Notes: generated from the sequence alone by a model not told the origin. Positions 35,319-45,077 are shown, counted from the first letter of the stretch. The stretch: 64,000 nucleotides of DNA from Weimeria sp002480925 (GCF_052064335.1 NZ_JBQHVU010000007.1:1-64000), one strand, 5' to 3'. Made by a program: numbers and translations.

Positions 35319-36170
35319 TTGAGAATAATAGTAGCAAAAAGCGCTGGCTTCTGCTTCGGCGTAAAGAGAGCTGTATCTCTTGTTGAAGAACAGATAGAGA
35401 AAGGGACAAGGCCCATTTATACTTATGGACCTATCATTCATAATGAATCCGTAGTGAATGATCTGGCAGCAAAGGGAGTTGCCGTGATGGGAGAGGATGA
35501 TGATCCTGGAACTTATGAAAGAGGCACCGTTATCCTCCGTTCACACGGTGTATCTGAAAAAATACAAAGATCCATAGAGGCAGCAGGCCACATACTAGTC
35601 GATGCGACCTGTCCCTTTGTAAAAAAGATCCATAATCTGGCAATGGAGGCTTCAGGCAAGGGAGACTACATTATAATAATCGGAGATCCGGATCATCCTG
35701 AGATCCAGGGGATCATAGGATGGATAAGAGGGAAGGACTATTCTGTCATCCGTTCAGCCGCGGAAGCAGAGCAATTTAACCTTGAGGAAAAGGATAAGAA
35801 GGTACTGGTACTTTCACAGACTACATTCAACTACAAGAAATTTCAAGATATAGTTGAAATCCTGAATAAAAAAGGTTATGATATTAGTGCTCTGAATACG
35901 ATCTGTAATGCGACAGAGGACCGTCAGAAGGAGGCAGCACGCATCGCTGGGGAAGTGGACGTGTGTCTTGTGATCGGCGGCAGGAACAGTTCGAATACCC
36001 GTAAGCTGTATGAGATATGCAGCCAGAGGTGTGGGAGGACACACTTCATTGAGACAGCGGATGATCTAGATCCTGATATCTTAAGCAGTGCTGATGTCGT
36101 TGGTATTACAGCCGGAGCATCAACCCCAGCAATTATTATTCAGGAGGTCATTGGTAGATGTCAGAAATGA
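35319..36170 (+). CDS. ispH: 4-hydroxy-3-methylbut-2-enyl diphosphate reductase
   Basis: Last enzyme of the MEP isoprenoid pathway; a [4Fe-4S] reductase producing IPP and DMAPP. 283 residues starting at TTG 35319. Cluster and substrate residues: AGFCFGVKRA (Cys near 12), YGPIIHN near 39, RSHGV near 75, ATCPFV (Cys near 98), HPEIQG near 126, the Cys of TICNATEDRQ near 194, and GASTPA near 268. The last 13 bases overlap the S1-domain gene. In many Clostridia these two are a single fused protein. Confidence 0.96.
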   Translation: MRIIVAKSAGFCFGVKRAVSLVEEQIEKGTRPIYTYGPIIHNESVVNDLAAKGVAVMGEDDDPGTYERGTVILRSHGVSEKIQRSIEAAGHILVDATCPFVKKIHNLAMEASGKGDYIIIIGDPDHPEIQGIIGWIRGKDYSVIRSAAEAEQFNLEEKDKKVLVLSQTTFNYKKFQDIVEILNKKGYDISALNTICNATEDRQKEAARIAGEVDVCLVIGGRNSSNTRKLYEICSQRCGRTHFIETADDLDPDILSSADVVGITAGASTPAIIIQEVIGRCQK

Positions 36171-37237
36171 GTTTTGACGAAATGCTGGACGCGTCATTCA
36201 AGACGGTTCGCGCAGGAGATGTGGTAGAAGGAACGGTTATTTCCGTAAAGCCTGACGAGATTATCCTCAATATCGGTACAAAGGCAGACGGAGTGATCAC
36301 AAGAAGCGAGTATTCGAATGACTCCAGTCTCGATCTCACCACAGTTACTTCTGTTGGTTCCACAATGGAGGCTGTAGTAGTCAAATACAGCGAGACAGAG
36401 GGACAGGTCACACTGTCTTACAAGCGTCTTGCACAGGAGAGAGGAAACAAGAAGCTCGAAGAGGCTTTCAATAACAACGAGGTTCTTACAGGCAAGGTAG
36501 TAAAGGTATTAAACGGCGGACTCTCAGTAGTAGTAGACGAGGCCAGAGTATTCATCCCTGCAAGCCTTGTATCAGATACCTTCGAGAAGGATCTTGGCAA
36601 ATACAATGGCCAGGAGATTGAATTCATCATCACAGAGTTCAATCCTCGCAAGAGACGTATAATCGGAAACAGAAAGGCTATCCTCGTAGAGGAGAAGCAG
36701 AAGAAGCAGGAAGAACTCCTTGCAAACCTCAAGGTCGGCGATGTTATCGAGGGAACAGTAAAGAACGTTACCAATTTCGGTGCTTTCATCGATCTTGGCG
36801 GTATCGACGGACTTCTTCACATCTCTGAGATGAGCTGGGGCAGGATCGATAATCCTGGAAAGGTATTAAAGGTCGGTGACAAGGCAAAGGTCTTCATTAA
36901 GGAGATCCACGACAAGAAGATCGCACTTTCGATGAAGTTCCCGGATGAGAACCCTTGGAACAATGCTTCTGAGAAGTATGCCGTAGGCAATATCGTACAT
37001 GGTAAGGTAGCAAGGATGACAGACTTCGGTGCATTCATAGAGCTTGCACCTGGAGTAGATGCTCTGCTTCATGTATCACAGATCTCAAAGGATCATGTAG
37101 ATAAGCCGTCAGACGTACTGAAGGTTGGACAGGAAGTTGATGCAAAGGTTGTCGAGTTCAGAGAAGCCGATCACAAGATCAGCCTTTCTATCAAGGCAAT
37201 GGATGACAACAGGGACAACAGCTCAGACGAGCAGTAA
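36158..37237 (+). CDS. S1-domain RNA-binding protein (four S1 repeats)
   Basis: 359 residues in four S1/OB domains at about 15-85, 100-170, 185-255 and 270-342. Domains 3 and 4 are the most canonical (NVTNFGAFIDLG.DGLLHIS and RMTDFGAFIELAPGVDALLHVS). It resembles the C-terminal part of clostridial IspH-S1 fusions and short Firmicute ribosomal protein S1 homologues, which aid translation initiation or mRNA handling. The start overlaps ispH by 13 bases, so it is translated by coupling. Confidence 0.92.
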   Translation: MSEMSFDEMLDASFKTVRAGDVVEGTVISVKPDEIILNIGTKADGVITRSEYSNDSSLDLTTVTSVGSTMEAVVVKYSETEGQVTLSYKRLAQERGNKKLEEAFNNNEVLTGKVVKVLNGGLSVVVDEARVFIPASLVSDTFEKDLGKYNGQEIEFIITEFNPRKRRIIGNRKAILVEEKQKKQEELLANLKVGDVIEGTVKNVTNFGAFIDLGGIDGLLHISEMSWGRIDNPGKVLKVGDKAKVFIKEIHDKKIALSMKFPDENPWNNASEKYAVGNIVHGKVARMTDFGAFIELAPGVDALLHVSQISKDHVDKPSDVLKVGQEVDAKVVEFREADHKISLSIKAMDDNRDNSSDEQ

Positions 37238-37258
37238 TTTTCTAGCTATGCAAAGGAA

Positions 37259-37287
37259 GGCCGGGCAGAAAATGCCTGGCCTTTTTT
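37259..37287 (+). terminator. Terminator after the S1 gene
   Basis: A 9-bp stem GGCCGGGCA/TGCCTGGCC (one G-T pair), a 5-nt loop and six T residues. Confidence 0.9.
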
Positions 37288-37301
37288 GATGGAGGTTCAT
37301 T

Positions 37302-38075
37302 ATGGAGGGCTATGAGCAGTTCAAGACGGCGGTCTATGCACTTACAAAGATAGATCTTTCCTCTTACAAGGAAAAGCAGATGCGCCGCAGGATAGATTCT
37401 CTGATCACGAAGCACAAGCTTTCATCATATGAAGATTATATAAGGCTTTTAAGGGAGGACCGGAAGGCCTTTGATGAGTTCGTGAATTTTCTCACGATCA
37501 ATGTTTCTGAGTTTTACAGGAATCCGGATCAGTGGAAGCTTCTGGATCAGGAGTATTTTCCTTATCTGATAGATAAGTTCGGACAGAGACTTAATATCTG
37601 GAGTGCGGCTTGCTCTACAGGTGACGAGCCTTATTCTCTGGTCATGTGTCTGTCAAGGCATCTCCCGCTGGAGAAGATCAGGATAATAGCGACCGATATC
37701 GACAAGCAGGTCATAGCAAAGGCAAAGGTCGGACTTTATAATGAGAAAAGCATAAAGTCAGTTCCTGTAGATCTTAGACAGAAGTATTTCAGCAGGGTAG
37801 GTTCCTCCTACCAGATTTCTGAGGATATAAGGAAGAGAGTGGAGTTTCGGGAAAACAATCTGCTAAAGGATCCGTATCCTTCGGGTCTTGATCTGATCCT
37901 CTGCCGCAACGTGGTGATCTATTTTACTGATGAGGCAAAGACACAGATCTATCAGAAGTTCAACAGATCCTTAAAGTCTGGCGGCCTGTTATTCATAGGC
38001 AGCACCGAGCAGATAATGGATTACAGGGAGCTTGGATTTTCCAGAAGAAGCTCCTTCTTCTACCAGAAGAAATGA
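37302..38075 (+). CDS. cheR: Chemoreceptor methyltransferase CheR
   Basis: 257 residues. The N-terminal helical domain (about 5-75) includes the MRRRIDSLI basic patch, then comes a SAM-dependent methyltransferase domain with SAACSTGDEPYSL near 103, DIDKQVIAKAK near 134, DLILCRNVVIYF near 197 and GGLLFIGSTEQ near 230. It methylates receptor glutamates with S-adenosylmethionine. GGAGG precedes the ATG. No promoter of its own is obvious, so it may depend on read-through past the terminator. The likely target in this window is the soluble receptor at 33.2 kb. Confidence 0.94.
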   Translation: MEGYEQFKTAVYALTKIDLSSYKEKQMRRRIDSLITKHKLSSYEDYIRLLREDRKAFDEFVNFLTINVSEFYRNPDQWKLLDQEYFPYLIDKFGQRLNIWSAACSTGDEPYSLVMCLSRHLPLEKIRIIATDIDKQVIAKAKVGLYNEKSIKSVPVDLRQKYFSRVGSSYQISEDIRKRVEFRENNLLKDPYPSGLDLILCRNVVIYFTDEAKTQIYQKFNRSLKSGGLLFIGSTEQIMDYRELGFSRRSSFFYQKK

Positions 38076-39044
38076 TCACATTTTTTCAAGACTTCTTATA
38101 TAGCTTTCAAGCTGTTTCTTATCCTTGGGTATATCCGCAAGAGAGAAGCAGCTTTCTTTTGTTACCTTCTCATATGAGCTTTTGTCAAGCGAGGAGGCAA
38201 GCTCCTTAGGGATCAGTGATCCGTCAGAGCGCAGTCTGACATATGAGGCTGGATCTGGAAAATACATTCGAAGCTTCCCGCCACAGAGCTCGAAAACTGC
38301 ATAAAACTCTTTCCCTATAAAGCTAAGCTCGATTCCAGGCAGCCTGAAGCAGAGCCTGATCGGGGATAGAATATCTGTTTTACCCTTTACCCTGAGACTG
38401 TTCTCATCACTTGCCATTTCCTCTATCGAAACAGAAGCACGGTTTATCCCGAGGCAGTCTTTTAATGTGAGGAGATTCATTATCCCGGTAAGCTTGAATA
38501 TGCTGTGTTTATTCACAGGATCTATATAACGATCGCTACCTGTCTTAATAAATGTCTTATATAAAGTGACCAGAGTTTTACCGTCAGGGATAGAAGGGTC
38601 AGCTAATCCCATCTCCTCAAGCAGGCTGTAAAGTGAAAGCGAGCCGGACGGGAGCAGTCTTTTCAGGGGAGATATGGATTTTTTTATATCATATGACTCT
38701 CCGATTGCAAGCCTCTTTGCATATACTTCTGCCCGCCCTGAAATAAAGGCCAGATCAAACGTATCGCCGCCATAGGTCACTATCCGGTCAGCCCTCTTTA
38801 TGGTTTCAATCGCCTTTTCTATGATAGATAGCTCGTCGTCATCGTTGGTGGAGGCGTAGATAAGTGTCATAATCTTGTCACCTTCTATCCATCCTGCACT
38901 AAAGGAGATTATTCGATTCCTCTCACTGCTTAGGCCGTTTGTCTCTATAGTTATATAGACATCGCCATTATGATGATAGCGTGCAAAGATTTCCGGATAT
39001 TTTATTCTGTCTTTTATTTCAAAGCTTTGTGTGATTTCCTTCAT
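38076..39044 (-). CDS. YprB-type RNase H-like exonuclease
   Basis: 322 residues from the internal ATG at 39044; an upstream in-frame ATG at 39122 would add 26 residues with no ribosome site. The first acidic motif of DnaQ/RNase H-like exonucleases is DVYITIETNGL near 23. It continues with IVTYGGDTFDLAFI near 85 and DIKK near 118, matching the YprB 'ribonuclease H-like' family. An Asp-to-Ile.Glu form at the first site is common in this family. The C-terminal part is less conserved. Function in vivo unknown. Convergent with cheR, whose stop directly abuts its own. Confidence 0.8.
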   Translation of the reverse strand: MKEITQSFEIKDRIKYPEIFARYHHNGDVYITIETNGLSSERNRIISFSAGWIEGDKIMTLIYASTNDDDELSIIEKAIETIKRADRIVTYGGDTFDLAFISGRAEVYAKRLAIGESYDIKKSISPLKRLLPSGSLSLYSLLEEMGLADPSIPDGKTLVTLYKTFIKTGSDRYIDPVNKHSIFKLTGIMNLLTLKDCLGINRASVSIEEMASDENSLRVKGKTDILSPIRLCFRLPGIELSFIGKEFYAVFELCGGKLRMYFPDPASYVRLRSDGSLIPKELASSLDKSSYEKVTKESCFSLADIPKDKKQLESYIRSLEKM

Positions 39045-39066
39045 GCCTATATTGTAGGGGAATGTG

Positions 39067-39095
39067 TTTTCTTTATCAAGTGGGTGTGGTATACT
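39067..39095 (+). promoter_or_regulatory. Extended -10 promoter of the large secreted protein
   Basis: TATACT (39090-39095) with TG at 39087-39088 and a weak TTTTCT -35 (39067-39072). Confidence 0.5.
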
Positions 39096-39133
39096 AAAAA
39101 AGGGTGGATGAGTTTTTGGCATGGAGGTTATCT

Positions 39134-41689
39134 ATGTATAAAGGAATTATAAAAAGAATCGCAGCAGTGGGTCTTGGCGTGATGCTTGCTTTTTCATCGG
39201 GGACTCTTGCAGACAGCGCAGCTTATCTGGTGACAGCCAGGGCTTCAGAGACAGGGCTTATTAATGTTACTTATAATGTACAGGTCTATCAGAGTGATGT
39301 ATCAGAAATCTATAGCAACATTAAAAAAACTATAAGCGAAGGCGAGCTTAAGTATAATTCTGGTTTCGAGAAGCTGGCTGTCGAAAGAGCAAAGGATCTG
39401 GCACTTTATTATGACAAGACTCGCCCGGACAGCAAGGCGCCTGAGCTTATAACGGATGATGGAAACACAGGAAATACAAGCAACTTTCTGGATGAGGAGA
39501 TAGCAGATTCAAAGCCGACATGGACTGTAGATACCTCTAAGTACAATGCCTGTGGTATAGGCCATGTGAAGTTTAAGGATAAGGATTACTATTCTCTTGT
39601 ACTTGGAAAATCTGATCAGCCAGCAGCATTACCTGATAATACTCTGACAGGCTATACCGATGTCAAAAGACAGATAATAAGAGCAAATGTCTCCGGCATT
39701 TATGCCGTATACGATTTCCGTGACGGCTCTGCTGATTCGGGAAGTACAGTCTTTACAGGTAATACTGCCACATGTGACAAGACCATGAGTCTTTCTCTGG
39801 GGACGACAAGAGAGGCCCCTTATGTGACTTATTCGGTAAAGACCACAAGTGGCGGAGAAAATACCTATGCCATTCAGGGAGCTTCTGGCAGCCTTAAGGC
39901 ACAGTCAGGATCATACTATACAATAAACGGAAACAGGGTAACCGGTAATTCAATAGGAAAGGGCTCATACTTAAGCTATACGGCAAACATAGCCGGAGAT
40001 GACATGACATTTAATGTGCCGCTCGAGGTGACTCAGGGGAACCTGAGCGATGCTGCTATGAGTCTGGCCGAAAGCAGGACATATTATGCTACAGGAAAGG
40101 CGATAACACCTAAGGTAAATCTGAGTCTGAACGGGAAGACGCTTACCGAGGGAGTGGATTACAAGCTGACCTATAGCGGAAATACAGCTGCAGCAACTAT
40201 CACGGCACCTCAGACAGCTACTATCACAGCAGCCGGACAGGGAAATTATACCGGGAATAAGTCAATCACATTCAGGATACAGCCGTCCACAGGAGGAAAT
40301 CTTTCTGACGGAAGCACGAGGATCAGTCTAGATCCTTCGGAAAAGACTCCTATCGTATATGATGGCAAGGAGAAGAAGCCTAAGGTGGTGGTGACCTATC
40401 ATGATGCAGAGGTACCGGCGAGTGCCTATGATATCGCTTACTCAGACAATATCAATGCCGGCAAGATGACAGTCACAGTCACGGCAAAGGCACTTTCATC
40501 AGGAAGCAGCCAAGGCTCAGGGACAGTCAGGCAGTACAGCGGAAGTGCAAAGGCATCATTTGATATCACGCCTCTTGACCTATCTACAGCTGTATTTACA
40601 TTCAAGGACAGTGACAGCGGCCAGAAGGGCTCGTCCCAATCATCGGCTGCTCCGACATATTCCTATACAGGAGGACCTATTACTCCAGAGCCGGAGATCA
40701 AGGTCGGATCAACAGTCCTTAAGGCAGGAACTGATTTCACTTATTCCTACAGCAATAATAAGGCTATAGGAACAGGAGCAGTCGTAACCGTAACAGGTAA
40801 GGGAAACTATACAGGGACAGCATCGAAGAGCTTTGAGATCACCAAGGGCAATATTTCAAAGGCTACAGTGACGTTGACTCCTTCATCGCCATATACCTAC
40901 AACGGAAGCAGACAGTACCCGAATGTTGTTGTGGTCCAGATCGGAGGCAATACCCTAAGGCTTGGGACCGATTATACTATCTCAGCCTTTCCGGATTCGG
41001 TAAATGCAGGAGATTACAGCTTTACCATAACCGGTATCAACAATTTCAAAGGAACAGCTTCCAGCTCGACAGGTTCATCTACCGGGTCAACAGGCAGCTC
41101 GACCTCACAGAATAGCACTAACACGGGCATTCTTACAGTAAGCTACACGATTGAGGCAAAGGACGCAGGAAAGCTCTACAAGGAAACGGACGGCATATCA
41201 GTAAGCGGGCTTAAAACAATAACCTACGATGGAAAGACCCATAAGCCGGCGTTATCTGTTATAGACAACGCTATCGCAGCAGAGCTCGGTCAGGATAGTG
41301 ACTATACCAGGGCTGATTCAGACAACAAGACACCTGGTACAGCTAAGGTGACGCTTACCTTCAAGGGAAACTATACAGGTACTATTACCGCGACCTACAA
41401 GATCGTTCCGAAAAAGACCACTATAAAAAAGGTCAGCGCCGGAAAGAAAAAGGCAACGGTAAAGTTCAATAAGGTTTCCGGTATAAGTGGATATCAGGTG
41501 AAGGCAGGCACCAATAAATCTGTAAGCAAGGGCACAAAAACAAAGACAACGAACAAAACATCATATACTATGAAGTCCCTGAAAAAAGGAAAGCGCTACT
41601 ATTTCAAGGTCAGGACCTACTATCAGACCGCTAATGGAAAGAAGATCTACAGCTCCTGGTCCGGGGTAAAGAGTACAGTGGTAAAATAA
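39134..41689 (+). CDS. Secreted multi-domain protein with CAP-like and Ig-like/Fn3 modules
   Basis: The ATG at 39134 (GGAGG upstream) is preferred over 39104; it gives 851 residues. The signal peptide spans 1 to about 35, with a likely cleavage after an A-x-A segment. Residues 45-155 resemble a CAP/SCP domain (LAVERAKDLALYYDKTRPD ... YNACGIGHV), but the usual catalytic His is missing. Residues 225-690 are repeated Ig-like/MBG-type modules, each ending in a GNYTG-type turn, separated by Ser/Gly-rich linkers (for example about 640-670). The C-terminal Fn3-like domain (about 765-851) is very Lys-rich. No LPxTG motif or membrane tail, so it is released or held by charge. Role unknown; adhesin or wall-associated protein is likely. 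Confidence 0.8.
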   Translation: MYKGIIKRIAAVGLGVMLAFSSGTLADSAAYLVTARASETGLINVTYNVQVYQSDVSEIYSNIKKTISEGELKYNSGFEKLAVERAKDLALYYDKTRPDSKAPELITDDGNTGNTSNFLDEEIADSKPTWTVDTSKYNACGIGHVKFKDKDYYSLVLGKSDQPAALPDNTLTGYTDVKRQIIRANVSGIYAVYDFRDGSADSGSTVFTGNTATCDKTMSLSLGTTREAPYVTYSVKTTSGGENTYAIQGASGSLKAQSGSYYTINGNRVTGNSIGKGSYLSYTANIAGDDMTFNVPLEVTQGNLSDAAMSLAESRTYYATGKAITPKVNLSLNGKTLTEGVDYKLTYSGNTAAATITAPQTATITAAGQGNYTGNKSITFRIQPSTGGNLSDGSTRISLDPSEKTPIVYDGKEKKPKVVVTYHDAEVPASAYDIAYSDNINAGKMTVTVTAKALSSGSSQGSGTVRQYSGSAKASFDITPLDLSTAVFTFKDSDSGQKGSSQSSAAPTYSYTGGPITPEPEIKVGSTVLKAGTDFTYSYSNNKAIGTGAVVTVTGKGNYTGTASKSFEITKGNISKATVTLTPSSPYTYNGSRQYPNVVVVQIGGNTLRLGTDYTISAFPDSVNAGDYSFTITGINNFKGTASSSTGSSTGSTGSSTSQNSTNTGILTVSYTIEAKDAGKLYKETDGISVSGLKTITYDGKTHKPALSVIDNAIAAELGQDSDYTRADSDNKTPGTAKVTLTFKGNYTGTITATYKIVPKKTTIKKVSAGKKKATVKFNKVSGISGYQVKAGTNKSVSKGTKTKTTNKTSYTMKSLKKGKRYYFKVRTYYQTANGKKIYSSWSGVKSTVVK

Positions 41690-41789
41690 GTTGTTAATAT
41701 AATGTTTCATTTATTTCAAAAGAAAGTACTTGAAACTGTGCCTGAAAAATGTCAAACTATTACAGAGTAAAACGATAAGGAGAGGAAAA

Positions 41790-43694
41790 TTGGCTGTTAA
41801 TAGAAGTGCAGGTACAGCAGACAACAACGGACATATCTATGGTCTTGATGGACTAAGGGCGATCGCGATCATAGGAGTTATTTTCTATCATATGTTTCCC
41901 TATACGATCAAGGGAGGATTCTTAGGAGTCTCTCTCTTTTTCGTGCTATCGGGATATCTTATAGCACTGACAAGTGAAAGAAGCAGGATGAAGGGAGAGT
42001 TCTCGGTAGGAGGCTTCTATAAGAAGAGACTGATACGTATCTTCCCGCCTGTTATAATGACTGTTTTCGTTACAGTCACTGCCTTTCATTTCATTTATCC
42101 GAGAGCAGTTGAGGGCGTTCAGGGTGAGACAGTATCGATCCTGCTCGGATACAATAACTGGTGGCAGATAGCCCAGAATTCATCATATTTCACAAAGATA
42201 GCAAATGCCACACCATTTACTCATATCTGGTCGCTGGCTGTAGAGCTGCAGTTCTATCTGATCTGGCCTCTTCTATATCTGATCTATCTGATACTTTCTA
42301 CACGCGGGAGAAAGGCAAGAGGACTTATCTTTTTCCTGATACTGTCTGTGGTATCCGCAGTGCTTATGGGAGTTCTCCTTCCATTCGGAAATGATGCGAC
42401 AAGGGTATATTACGGGACTGATACAAGGCTGTATGCGCTTACGGCAGGAGCTCTTTTAGGATTCGCAGGAGCAGGCAGATCAGAGTTTACTCTTTTTAAA
42501 AACAGGAATGCAAGAAAGGCCTCACTGCCACTGTTTATCGGTGGACTGGCATTTGTGGTCATCTCATTTATATTCACAGACGGGATGGCAGATCCTACAT
42601 ATACAGGCTATATGCAGCTTGTGACGCTTGTCTTCCTTCTTCTCGTTATGATCACGGCAGAGCCGTCACTTCCCTTTGGAAGGATCCTTGAGAATCCCGT
42701 GCTTGATTTTATAGGCAAGAGAAGCTATGAGATGTATCTTTTCATGTATCCTGTTATCTTTCTATTCAATGTAAAGAAATGGACAAGGATCCCATGCGCT
42801 CCTCTGATACAGCTTGGCATTATTTTACTGCTTGCCATCTGGGAACATGAAATGACAAAGCTTGTAGTAAAGGGAAGACAGGCGCGTATTTCAAGAGCAT
42901 CAGGGCCTGCGCTTTTTGCTGGCGCAGTTGCTGCTATCGTTCTTATAGTTCTTGGCATATTCTTTACAATTTTCTCTGGAAAGAAGAATTCCGATACCGG
43001 AGAGCTTGAAAAGCAGCTTGCTGCCAATCAGAAGCTCTTAGAGCAGCAGGAGACCAGGGGGAATAATAAAACTGGAGATACAGTCGGATCAGACAAGAAG
43101 CCTTCTGCATCGTCGAATGCTTCATCTGACAAGAAGCCGGAAGAGACACCGGATGACAAGAAAAAGCCGGAAAAAGAGGATGACTACAAGGTCCCTGTCA
43201 CAACTATCGGTGATTCAGTGATGCTTGGCGCTTCGCCTGAGTTACTAAAGGTCCTGCCAAAGGATTCAGTCGTAAATGCACATGAGTCCAGACAGCTCTG
43301 GGATGCGAAGGATATAGTAAAGAATTACAAAAAGAAAAAGACCCTTGGCAAGATAGTGGTGATAGCTCTTGGAACCAATGGAGTCTTCAATGAAAAGGCC
43401 GGACAGGATCTTATAGATCTGATAGGAAGTGACCGTCACATATACTGGGTAAATGTTTTCGGTGATTCGATCCAGTGGGAGGATGACTCCAATAAGGTGA
43501 TAAAGAAGCTCTGTGATAAGAATGAGAATGTGACTCTTGTTGACTGGCACAGCTTCGCTGCAGGGCATGACAGCTGGTTCTATCACGACGGCATCCATTT
43601 AAAGCCTGAGGGACAGAAAAAATACGCAGGAATGATAAAGGATGCGATCCAGGATGATCTGGATCTTATCAGGATTGAAAAGGAGAACAAATGA
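41790..43694 (+). CDS. OatA-type membrane acyltransferase with C-terminal SGNH domain
   Basis: The TTG at 41790 follows AAGGAGAGG and is preferred over 41730; it gives 634 residues. An Acyl_transf_3 domain with about ten helices spans 15-390 (LDGLRAIAIIGVIFYHMFP near 22, LFFVLSGYLI near 50, THIWSLAVELQFYL near 147). A Lys/Glu/Pro linker follows (410-470), then an SGNH transferase/esterase domain with block I TIGDSVMLG near 473, ALGTNG near 528 and DGIHLKPEG near 600. This is the layout of peptidoglycan O-acetyltransferase OatA, so O-acetylation of wall glycans is the best guess; other surface glycans are possible. Overlaps glmM by four bases. Confidence 0.9.
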   Translation: MAVNRSAGTADNNGHIYGLDGLRAIAIIGVIFYHMFPYTIKGGFLGVSLFFVLSGYLIALTSERSRMKGEFSVGGFYKKRLIRIFPPVIMTVFVTVTAFHFIYPRAVEGVQGETVSILLGYNNWWQIAQNSSYFTKIANATPFTHIWSLAVELQFYLIWPLLYLIYLILSTRGRKARGLIFFLILSVVSAVLMGVLLPFGNDATRVYYGTDTRLYALTAGALLGFAGAGRSEFTLFKNRNARKASLPLFIGGLAFVVISFIFTDGMADPTYTGYMQLVTLVFLLLVMITAEPSLPFGRILENPVLDFIGKRSYEMYLFMYPVIFLFNVKKWTRIPCAPLIQLGIILLLAIWEHEMTKLVVKGRQARISRASGPALFAGAVAAIVLIVLGIFFTIFSGKKNSDTGELEKQLAANQKLLEQQETRGNNKTGDTVGSDKKPSASSNASSDKKPEETPDDKKKPEKEDDYKVPVTTIGDSVMLGASPELLKVLPKDSVVNAHESRQLWDAKDIVKNYKKKKTLGKIVVIALGTNGVFNEKAGQDLIDLIGSDRHIYWVNVFGDSIQWEDDSNKVIKKLCDKNENVTLVDWHSFAAGHDSWFYHDGIHLKPEGQKKYAGMIKDAIQDDLDLIRIEKENK

Positions 43695-45025
43695 AGTATT
43701 TCGGAACCGATGGATTTCGCGGCGAGGCAGGAAAGGTCCTGACAGCGGATCACGCATACAGGATCGGAAGATATCTGGGATGGTATTACGGAAGAGAGAA
43801 GAGAGGCAGGATAGTGATCGGAAAGGACACCAGAAGATCAAGCTATATGTTTGAGTATGCTCTGGTGGCCGGGATCATCTCATCAGGCTCTGACGCATAT
43901 CTTCTCCATGTGACGACGACACCTTCAGTTGCCTATGTCGTCCGTACTGAGGATTTCGACTGTGGAGTAATGGTAAGTGCCAGCCATAATCCGTTCTACG
44001 ACAATGGTATCAAGCTTATGGATGGCAACGGACACAAGATGTCAGCTGCCATTGAGAGCCAGATAGAGGATTATCTCGATGGAAAGACTGGCGAGGTTCC
44101 ATTTGCTTCAGGAGAGAATATAGGGGTGGCTATAGATTATGCGATCGGAAGAAACAGATACATAGGTTATCTGATCTCTCTTGCGACAAGGTCATACAAG
44201 GGAAAGCGGATAGGCCTTGACTGTGCAAACGGATCTACGTTTAACATAGCAAAGAGCGTATTTGACGCATTGGGAGCCAGGACTGTCGCTATAGGAAACG
44301 AGCCGAACGGACTGAATATCAATCTGGACTGCGGATCGACCCATATTGATAATCTGGTAAGCCTGGTAAAGGAAAAGGAGCTTGACTGCGGCTTCGCATT
44401 TGACGGGGATGCGGACAGATGCATAGCTGTAGACGAGATCGGACAGGTAATAGACGGAGACTACATTATATATATCTGCGGAAGCTATCTGAAGAAGCAC
44501 GGCAGGCTTGACGGTAATCATGTCGTAGCCACCATTATGGCAAATCTCGGACTTTTCAAAGCGCTTGAGAAGAATGGTATCGAGTACGATGTCACGACAG
44601 TCGGAGACAAGTATGTGAATGAGGACATGGTAGAGCATGGCTATGTGCTGGGAGGAGAGCAGTCAGGACATATCATTTTCTCTAAGCACGCTACTACCGG
44701 TGACGGTATACTTACCGCCATCATGATAATGGAGGTCATAATGGAGGAAAAGACATCCCTTCATACCTTAGCCTCCGGTATGAAAAAGTATCCGCAGGTC
44801 CTTAAGAATGTAAGGGTAAGCGATAAGGAAAGGATACTAAATGATGCAGATGTCCTTAAGTGCAAGGAGGAGATAGAAGCTGAGCTCGAGGGGAACGGAC
44901 GCATACTGCTAAGAGCCAGTGGTACAGAGCCTGTGGTAAGAGTCATGGCAGAGGCTGACACTAGGGAACTCTGTGAGCAGTATGTCGATCAGATGGTAAG
45001 GACGATTGAGAATGTACTAAATTAA
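43691..45025 (+). CDS. glmM: Phosphoglucosamine mutase
   Basis: Converts glucosamine-6-phosphate to glucosamine-1-phosphate for UDP-GlcNAc and peptidoglycan. 444 residues: the N-terminal KYFGTDGFRGEAG, the phosphoserine loop VSASHNPFYDNGIK near 97, the metal loop DGDADRC near 239, sugar-binding GGEQSGH near 323, and the phosphate-binding RASGTEP near 405. ATGA overlap with the acyltransferase suggests the two wall-related genes are co-translated. Confidence 0.97.
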   Translation: MKYFGTDGFRGEAGKVLTADHAYRIGRYLGWYYGREKRGRIVIGKDTRRSSYMFEYALVAGIISSGSDAYLLHVTTTPSVAYVVRTEDFDCGVMVSASHNPFYDNGIKLMDGNGHKMSAAIESQIEDYLDGKTGEVPFASGENIGVAIDYAIGRNRYIGYLISLATRSYKGKRIGLDCANGSTFNIAKSVFDALGARTVAIGNEPNGLNINLDCGSTHIDNLVSLVKEKELDCGFAFDGDADRCIAVDEIGQVIDGDYIIYICGSYLKKHGRLDGNHVVATIMANLGLFKALEKNGIEYDVTTVGDKYVNEDMVEHGYVLGGEQSGHIIFSKHATTGDGILTAIMIMEVIMEEKTSLHTLASGMKKYPQVLKNVRVSDKERILNDADVLKCKEEIEAELEGNGRILLRASGTEPVVRVMAEADTRELCEQYVDQMVRTIENVLN

Positions 45026-45040
45026 GTACAAGACATCTGC

Positions 45041-45069
45041 TTTATATTGTGACAAGCCTATGTTACAAT
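45041..45069 (+). promoter_or_regulatory. Promoter of queT-argS
   Basis: TTTATA (45041-45046), a 17-bp spacer and TACAAT (45064-45069) with TG at 45061-45062. It places the start point near 45076, immediately before the riboswitch candidate. Confidence 0.6.
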
Positions 45070-45077
45070 GAGAACAT

